This document shows positions 57,742 to 64,000 of a DNA stretch of 64,000 nt, piece after piece (the stretch's first letter is position 1; each line of letters opens with the position of its first letter). The translations under genes were made by a program, and so were the position numbers. Below the pieces are notes generated by a model. It saw only the letters and a program-made list of their open reading frames with translations. It was not told the DNA's origin and ran no database searches. The DNA is from Megalobrama amblycephala (Eukaryota; Chordata; Actinopteri; Cypriniformes; Xenocyprididae): contig NC_063061.1 in assembly GCF_018812025.1 (NCBI RefSeq), forward strand, positions 8,184,415-8,248,414, read 5' to 3'.

Positions 57742-58553
57742 TAGTGCTGTCAATCGATTAAAAAGATAAACTAATTAATCACACATTTTTCTATAATTAA
57801 TTGTGATTAATCACACTAAAGTACTAAAGCACATTTAAAGTTTTTAGTATATTTTTATATTGTAATAATTTCACATTTAATCTCCAAATTAATGTACAAA
57901 CAACATAAAGATGGTATATTTAAAAAAAATAAAATTGATCTAATGGGTAGGAAATACAGAAATGGACTTCACTGAATAAATTATCAAATATAGATTAATC
58001 CTTGTAAAAGCTACAAAACTTACTCAGTCAGGAGCTATGAGTGATTTTCTCTTTGTCTTTTGTTCTTTGATTAACATTAATGACAGCCATCATAGCAGCA
58101 GGTTTATTAGGCTGCTGTCACTTTAAGATCTGACGTACATGACGTGGATCTGACAAACATCCTTTTGTGGTCATTTAAGACTTTATTTAACTCCTTGACT
58201 GATTACGAGGATACTTGACAAAGCAGGCATTTTGGCATACTTTTGTGTGTTTTTGTCAAGTCAAGCGCGAAAGAGAGCTCAATGCGGCCGGTGCGCTGTC
58301 TGAAGCGGCTTTCTTTGTGCATGAGACGTGTGTGTCTGTCACACAGACAGGAGATTCACAGACAGTGTGCCAGTACAGCTTTAAATTCTTTTTATTGCAT
58401 TTGAATGGTTTAACAGCACTTGAATGAAATATAGTGTGATCATATGATGTAACGCTAGCTAAAGGATGATGGAGAAAAATTGCATTAAATATTTTTAATG
58501 TGTTAAACTGAAAAAATTATTTGCATGTCAACGTGTTAATTTTGACAGCCCTA
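57742..58553. mobile_element. 812-bp hAT-type element with perfect 8-bp TSD
   Basis: The duplication ATTATAAT is at 57734-57741 and 58554-58561. Ends TAGTGCTGTCAATCGATTAA and TTAATTTTGACAGCCCTA are inverted. The frame 58215-58427 inside it has no recognised transposase domain, so this is a non-autonomous copy. Confidence 0.92.
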
Positions 58554-58864
58554 ATTATAATGCTTATGTTACACCCTTAGAAAGTAAACCATGACAAACA
58601 ACAAATTTCAGATGCAACAAGGAATCTGCAAATATTGTAATGCATTTTAACTTTGGTTACAATTATTTATGAAAAAATATAATGCATTATAACATACTGA
58701 ATACCTTTTTATAATGCATTATACATAAAGTAAAGAGTTACTGAACATTTTAACAGTCGAAAGAGTCTTTTTCCACTCTAAAGAACCTTTTGTGCAATGG
58801 AAAGTTTCCATTATGGATGTTAAAGTTTTTTCATAGAACCATCGATGCCCATAAAGAACCTTTT

Positions 58865-59360
58865 AAAGGGTCAGTTCACCCAAAAATGAAATATCTGTCA
58901 TTAATTACTCACCCTCATGTCGTTACGATGGTGAGTAAGAACATGACCCTCCCTAACCCGCAAGACCTTCGTTCATCTTCGATGATGCTGATGCAGGAGC
59001 CGGCCAATACAGAGTTGGCATTCTGATGTAGAATAGGGAAGCGCTGAACTGAGTCCACTGCATCAACTGCGTAGGAGACTGACAGGGAAGAGGAAAAATT
59101 GTTGAATCAATTGTTGAATCAATAATGAAAGTTTTGTTTTTGCACACCAAAAGTATTCTCGTCACTTTATAACATTAAGGTTGAACCACTGTCAACATTG
59201 ACTATTTTAACAATGTTTTTACTACTTCTCTGGATCTTGAATGTGGTAATTTTGTTGCTTTCTATGGGAGATAAAAAAAACCCCTCTCGGATTTCATCAA
59301 AAATTTCTTATCTCATCTTCATGTCATTCCAAACTTGTAAGACTTTCGTTCTGAGAGATT
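58865..59360. repeat. Foldback family copy, decayed
   Basis: Left terminus AAAGGGTCAGTTCACCCAAA is clear. 59005-59120 shares a dispersed block with 16198-16286, and the right side includes GTTGAACCACTGTC. The right terminus is not intact. Confidence 0.7.
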
Positions 59361-60316
59361 TCTCTCCCTCCATTGACAGCTACGTAACTACCATTTTGAT
59401 TCTTCAAAAAGGTCGTAAAACAAATCCATATGAATTGAGTGGTTTAGTCCAAATTTTCTGAAGGGACACACGATCGCTTTAAATGATGAACAGATTGAAT
59501 TTAGGCTTTTATTCACACATAAACTCTCATCAACGCACACATTAGTTGTGGTAAACGGAAGCTCAAGCATGTTTTCTTTACGTGCGAGAACCAATGAGGT
59601 TCATTCTCGTGTTACGCAGCCCGCTTGAGCTTCCGCAAGAACCAATAAGGTTTGTTCTCGGATGTCAAGCAGGTACGCTTGAGCTTCTGTTTATGTTCAT
59701 TGTTTAATATTTACATGTGAATAAAAGCCTATAAATTAAGTCTGTTCATCACATAAAACGATCGTGTGAACTAAACCATTTGATTCATATGGATTAGTTT
59801 TACGATCTCTTTATGAACTTTTTGAAGCGTCAAAGTGGTAGTTGCATAAACTACCTATGGAGGGACAGAAATCTGTTAGTTCCTCTCCAATCTTCTGGTG
59901 CTTCTCAAACAGAAGGCTCATCATAATTATACGGAGCACCTGACATGACATGCAGGGAAAAAAAATAGTAGGCTAAGTCGCGCGCACGATTTACTAAATC
60001 GAGGGAACGAATTAGTAAATTTTGCACACAAATTAGTAAATGGAGGGAACTAATTAGTAAATCTTGTGCACGATTTAATTTTTCTTGCATGTCATGTGCA
60101 GGGCTCTGTATAATTAAGATGTAGTGGTGACTTTTATATGCATTCAGTGTATAAATATGATCTTTCTAACATGACTTGAACACGCTATATGAATTTGGAC
60201 ACATTACTGTTTTTGCTTACTATATATTAGGGAAGTAGGCATTTTCAGACGCAGTGACAGCTTTCTTTTTGCTAAAAATGAGCAATATGAAAAAACACTT
60301 TTACATTACAATGGTG
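59361..60316. other. Intronic repeats, palindromic element about 59922-60115
   Basis: ATAATTATACGGAGC...CATGACATGCAGG on the left and TGCATGTCATGTGCAGGGCT...TATAATTAAG on the right form an inverted repeat around four copies of AATTAGTAAAT-like sequence. 59480-59830 contains two inverted CGATCGTGTG / CACACGATCG segments, another palindrome. No exon. Confidence 0.6.
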
Positions 60317-60425
60317 TCGAGCTGCACAATTAATCGTTAAAAGATTGCGATCTCGATCCAAACACCCACGCGGTCTCATTCCTAAAAGACAACAATCTCA
60401 ATTTATCCAGAATCGTGCAGCTCTA
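60317..60425. mobile_element. 109-bp hAT-type MITE with 8-bp TSD
   Basis: CAATGGTG occurs at 60309-60316 and 60426-60433. The element begins TCGAGCTGCACAATTAATCG and ends AATCGTGCAGCTCTA, inverted with one terminal mismatch. It is among the smallest possible internally deleted copies. Confidence 0.8.
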
Positions 60426-61730
60426 CAATGGTGCATAATCTCATTTCATGAACAATTATCAATGGTTGAATCAAACTTGATAGGTTTTTTCATGTTTGAT
60501 TTTTTTTTTTTAATTTTGTGTATAGATCAGTGAAATCGCAGTAGCCTCGAATACAGTATCTCTTTGGAGACATAGGCATGTGAGCTGTAGTGACTTCACT
60601 TCATTTGGTAGTTGCTCCAGTGAGTTCGTTTGCATGCAGTTCAATTCCTACATCATGTTGTCAGTGGTTACAGTCACTCATGTCGTTGAAAACCAGCAGC
60701 TCTCATTGAAAATGTATGACTGCAGGTAACTTTGTCGCTGCAAATCGCTGTCATTGTGAACGCTCCTTTTGGGCTAACCTCAAAAAGTGTGGCTTGTCGA
60801 GGCCATTAAGTAACCACCCTAGTAGCAATGCCCTAGAAACCACCCAGTACGCCCTAGCAACCTCATAGCAACGTGTTGAAAACCAACCAAGAACACCCTA
60901 GTAACCAGCTAAAACATGCTAGCATCATGGAAGCAAGTTTTGCACCACATTTTCTTGGCAAAGTGTAAATCAGTGAGTAAGCAGTAAAATAGTGAAGCGC
61001 TAAAGGGAAGTGTTATTTTTTTCACATTTTTTTTCTCACTCTGCTTCTGTGGGCTGTATGCAAACCACGCCGTGCACAAAGCCAAAGGGTGATAAGACGC
61101 TTATTTGACTTGCTCGGTGCACCAGGAGGAAATGATGTCATCAGGCACAAGAGAGACAGGATTGTTTTGCTCAGCTCTGAAGCTGGCCAGCACAAGCCTC
61201 ACATGCTCCTGCGTATTTCTGTTGATTTGTTATGCAAAGACTGTCCAGCATTTCGGGTCTCACCGCCTATGGCTGTCTGTGAGTTGAGGGGAAATGGTGG
61301 CGCTGATGTAGTTTTAAAAATAGCCCTAGTGTTCGATGCTCTTGCACTATTACAGCCCAAACTGATACGATTTAGGGCTCCTTTCCATGGATCTCAGGCA
61401 ACCTCCCTAACTTTTTTTAACCATGACGATAGAAAACCCCAATGTTTCTGCGGATGTTTGCAAATGCAAAAAGCATTGATACCTATGAGATGTACCTGTC
61501 TGTTGCTGTTCTAATGTGAGCACACAGTTGTTTTAGACAGCTGTTTCCTTTCAGTGTTTCATAGTCTGTGTCAGTTCGCAGCTTGTAAGTGACATTTTGT
61601 TTATAGACTTGCTTTACCAGACTGCACAGGCTTAGTGTTCTGTTTTATAACTGGCGTTTGTGCAGATAATGCGTGTTATTGTAACATTTATGCTAGCTAA
61701 CCTCACTCCTGTTCTGTTTTCTTTCCACAG
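60426..61730. other. Last part of the long intron before exon 2 of gene 2
   Basis: Contains CCACCCTAGTAGCAATGCCC and related CCCTAG-CAAC repeats (about 60815-60900). The open frame 61089-61514 begins at GTG, not ATG, shows no recognisable domain and is judged chance. Confidence 0.45.
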
Positions 61731-61934
61731 ACAACAGTGAATTGAGGAGGACAACTCAGCCATACTTAAAAGTGCTGCTAAAGCCTCCATATTGAAAACA
61801 AGAACTCTTTTTTCCGTATACTTACAATCAAATTTCCTCCAGAGATTGACGAAGAGATAAGGAGTTTGAGACAGGGGAGGTGGCAGAAAAGTTTCCGTCA
61901 AGGAACTGAAGATCTGTGCTCGGCAATGCCTCAG
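61731..61934 (+). CDS. Gene 2, exon 2 with probable start codon at 61926
   Basis: Strong acceptor CTGTTTTCTTTCCACAG| and donor CCTCAG|GTACAG. Mostly 5' UTR: in the frame of the likely start, a TAA stands at 61779-61781 and the first ATG is at 61926 (GGCAATGCC, purine at -3). Only MPQ is coded here. The frame is open between the stop and the ATG but has no other ATG. Confidence 0.6.
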
Positions 61935-62036
61935 GTACAGGGCCTGTTTAAATTTGGTATCAAAATTGAAACTCAAATTGAGGTGTTTTGAAATAGGTCC
62001 CATGGTATGCTTCTGCTTCTTGCTTCCATCTTATAG

Positions 62037-62162
62037 CCCAGCATTAGTGGAATGGATCCTCCCTTTGGGGATGCGTTTCAAAACTGCTCTTTTGCTGACC
62101 AGGCGCTGACCAGCACAGACCTGTTGGCAAACAGTTCTGACCCAGATTTCATGTATGAACTG
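62037..62162 (+). CDS. Gene 2, exon 3 (N-terminal coding exon; gene continues off window)
   Basis: Acceptor TCCATCTTATAG|, donor GAACTG|GTGAGT; 126 bases, exactly 42 codons in phase 0. Together with exon 2 it gives 45 residues starting MPQPSISGMDPPFGDAFQNC and ending SSDPDFMYEL. The segment is acidic and Ser/Asp-rich without a signal peptide, which would suit the disordered N-terminus of a nuclear or cytosolic protein, but I do not recognise the family with confidence. Codon use and the clean splice sites argue that it is real. No further exon is seen before 64000. Confidence 0.68.
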
Positions 62163-62280
62163 GTGAGTAACCCACAATACCCACGGCTTTTCACATTACA
62201 GGCCCTGCACATATCATGCAGGGAATAAAACAAGAAAAAAAATTGCGGAATTGTACTGATTTGTGACCCTTGTTTTAGTT

Positions 62281-63579
62281 AAAGTGCCCCTATTATGTTA
62301 TTTCAAAGGTTCCTAATTCTGTTTTGGAGGTCTCCTACAACAGGTTTTCATGTATCAAAGTTCAAAAAACACTTTTCATTTTCTATAAAATATATTGCAT
62401 ACTACCACATTTTTCAATGATTGTCAAACGACTTGTCGGATGAATCAGTCTCTCTAAATCACTCATTTACGCGAGCCTGCTCTGCTCTGATTGGCCAGAC
62501 AACCCAGTCTGTTGTGATTGGTCTATCGCTTACAGCGCAAGTCAGAAACCATAACCGATTCAGCTCCGAAGGCTTCCTAAAGCTCAGCGATTGTACACAC
62601 TGTAAAGACAGTAATGATGTCGTTGATTTTACTATGTCAATCTGAGCGCGAGTCCGATGATGGAAAATTGTAAGAACTAGTTACTCAACCCGAACCTCCA
62701 TCTCAAGGATGACTTGAGCAGGATGTTTCTCAGTGATACGCTACTCAATTTGACATTCATCATGAGATGTTGCAACTGTAATTCCTCACCATCAGCATTA
62801 ACAAGTATATGTCCATCAACAAACCGATGTGTATATTTCTAATTTATTGTGGTGCACATATGGGAACTGTAACAGTATCAATAACAGTGCATACGTTAGC
62901 CGAACACTAACATGAATGACTGATGTAACATTAAAGTTTGTAAAACTAATCTTGCTCCATCCTTTATCATTACTCAAAGTAGTAAGAACGATAGACAATA
63001 GTGGGCCACAACTGATTAGCAAAAGTATTTCTGAAAAACAGTAATAATGTGAGTTAGATAAGTGACATACACTATATAGCTAAAACACAAAACTGTGTAT
63101 TTTGAACACTCAATATAAAATATATACATCAATAATTAATCACACTTACAGGTTGTGATTCTGAGGAGCAAGTTGATCCAAATAAAGCAGGTACTGTCCC
63201 ATCTTTAACCACTGATTCTTCACAGCCTCATCCTTTGGAAGTGAAAATAAACCGAATTTCTTTTCACAGCGCAGAGCACAGCGTCTTGTCGACATGTTAT
63301 CCACATGAACGAGCTACAGCATTTGAGGGGGGTTCAAGTTGTTGCAGAACGTGGGTGGGCATTATGCAAATGTCTTAACTTGTGACGTGTGAACTTCACG
63401 GAAATGGGATTCGAGTTAAAAACGACTCGTTTAAGCGGTTCAGAGTCGACTCTTTCTTTTGAGAGACAATAACTTTATTTTTTATGCACTTTCAGCTTTA
63501 CTTTGCAGTCTGTTTACATTCAGATACAGCTACATTACACACTGTATGAAATGTAAAAAATCCATAATAGGGGCACTTT
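62281..63579. mobile_element. 1.3-kb DNA element with AAAGTGCCCC termini
   Basis: Begins TTAAAGTGCCCCTATTATG and ends CATAATAGGGGCACTTTAA; the inverted termini are exact for about 17 bases and TTAA flanks both sides. No transposase recognised. Related on its right side to 12398-13805. It lies 119 bases beyond the exon 3 donor of gene 2. Confidence 0.88.
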
Positions 63580-64000
63580 AAATTGTGGCAACAATTTCAT
63601 TGAAATAAAAAGAGGGAACAAATTAGTACAATATGGCTGCGCTTTGTCTAAAACATTGGAATGAATTCTTAATTTGTGGCCACGCTAGCTGATTTACATG
63701 ACTTCTCCAGTTAAAATGAACCTACCTAAAAATATTCAAGTTGGGAACCCTGGTTCTTCAAAGAAAAAAGGTAGTGAATTAAAATAAGAAATATCTTGAT
63801 GTTTAGTTACTTTAGTTGTTTTTAAAGCTTGCTTTGTTTTTTCATCTTGGGTCCCCTTTTTGGAAGATTGCTCTGGATTGCTGTATTTAACAAAATTGTA
63901 TTAATTACATTTTTTATTTTATTTAAGTTTATCAGCATGTTTCAAATATTACAGTTAACAAGCCAGAGGTGGCCGTGTCAAGGGGAAAAAAGTGAGATAT
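63580..64000. other. Intronic end of window, no exon
   Basis: AT-rich; nothing recognised apart from an AGAGGGAACAAATTAGTAC phrase like the repeats at 60000-60060. Confidence 0.5.

Noticed and set aside
61089..61514. 141-codon + strand frame upstream of gene 2 exon 2
   Set aside because: Begins at GTG, not ATG; no domain, no splice support.

Overview
The window looks like nuclear DNA of a teleost fish, probably a cyprinid (zebrafish/carp/goldfish type). It is AT-rich, has split genes with GT-AG introns, and is packed with fish-type interspersed repeats: short palindromic DNA elements beginning AAAGGGTTAGTTCACCC, hAT elements with 8-bp target-site duplications, gypsy LTR retrotransposons and a non-LTR retrotransposon. 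No bacterial operon, CRISPR array, rRNA or tRNA gene was recognised. The species is an inference from repeat style and the encoded protein.

Left part (about 4.9-22.9 kb): one complete protein-coding gene on the + strand, a prenylcysteine oxidase (pcyox1 type). Its six exons (5205-5298, 5387-5593, 9511-9685, 14091-14302, 15107-15247, 21677-22338) join in frame to 496 codons plus stop. It has a signal peptide, an N-terminal Rossmann GxGxxG FAD motif and a family-type C-terminus ending MHKVKTEL. A pair of CCAAT-box direct repeats lies about 0.3 kb upstream and a poly(A) signal about 0.5 kb downstream. The introns hold several long foldback elements, a 328-bp near-palindromic hAT element and a 903-bp hAT remnant that still encodes a BED zinc finger.

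Middle part (23-45.7 kb): no host gene recognised. It is a nested repeat landscape. A young non-autonomous gypsy-like element (23257-25517) has two 458-bp LTRs. A Tc1/IS630-like transposase fragment (minus strand) follows. A solo LTR (35995-38865) is split by a 2.5-kb hAT-type element. A 5-kb defective gypsy element on the minus strand (40343-45332) was inserted into an ATATT-rich minisatellite and is itself split by another hAT-type element.

Right part (45.7-64 kb): a candidate promoter and first exon (donor at 45963|45964) and two downstream exons (61731-61934 and 62037-62162) form the 5' end of a second + strand gene that runs off the window. Its first 45 residues start MPQPSISGMDPPFG; I do not recognise the protein with confidence. 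The 15.8-kb intron between carries a PIF/Harbinger-type MADF fragment, a degenerate non-LTR retrotransposon interrupted by a foldback element, and several DNA elements.

The clearest novelty is structural: six hAT-type insertions with readable 8-bp duplications, nested insertions whose order can be read, and large inverted repeats around exons 1-2 of pcyox1. I saw no convincing undescribed biological system.
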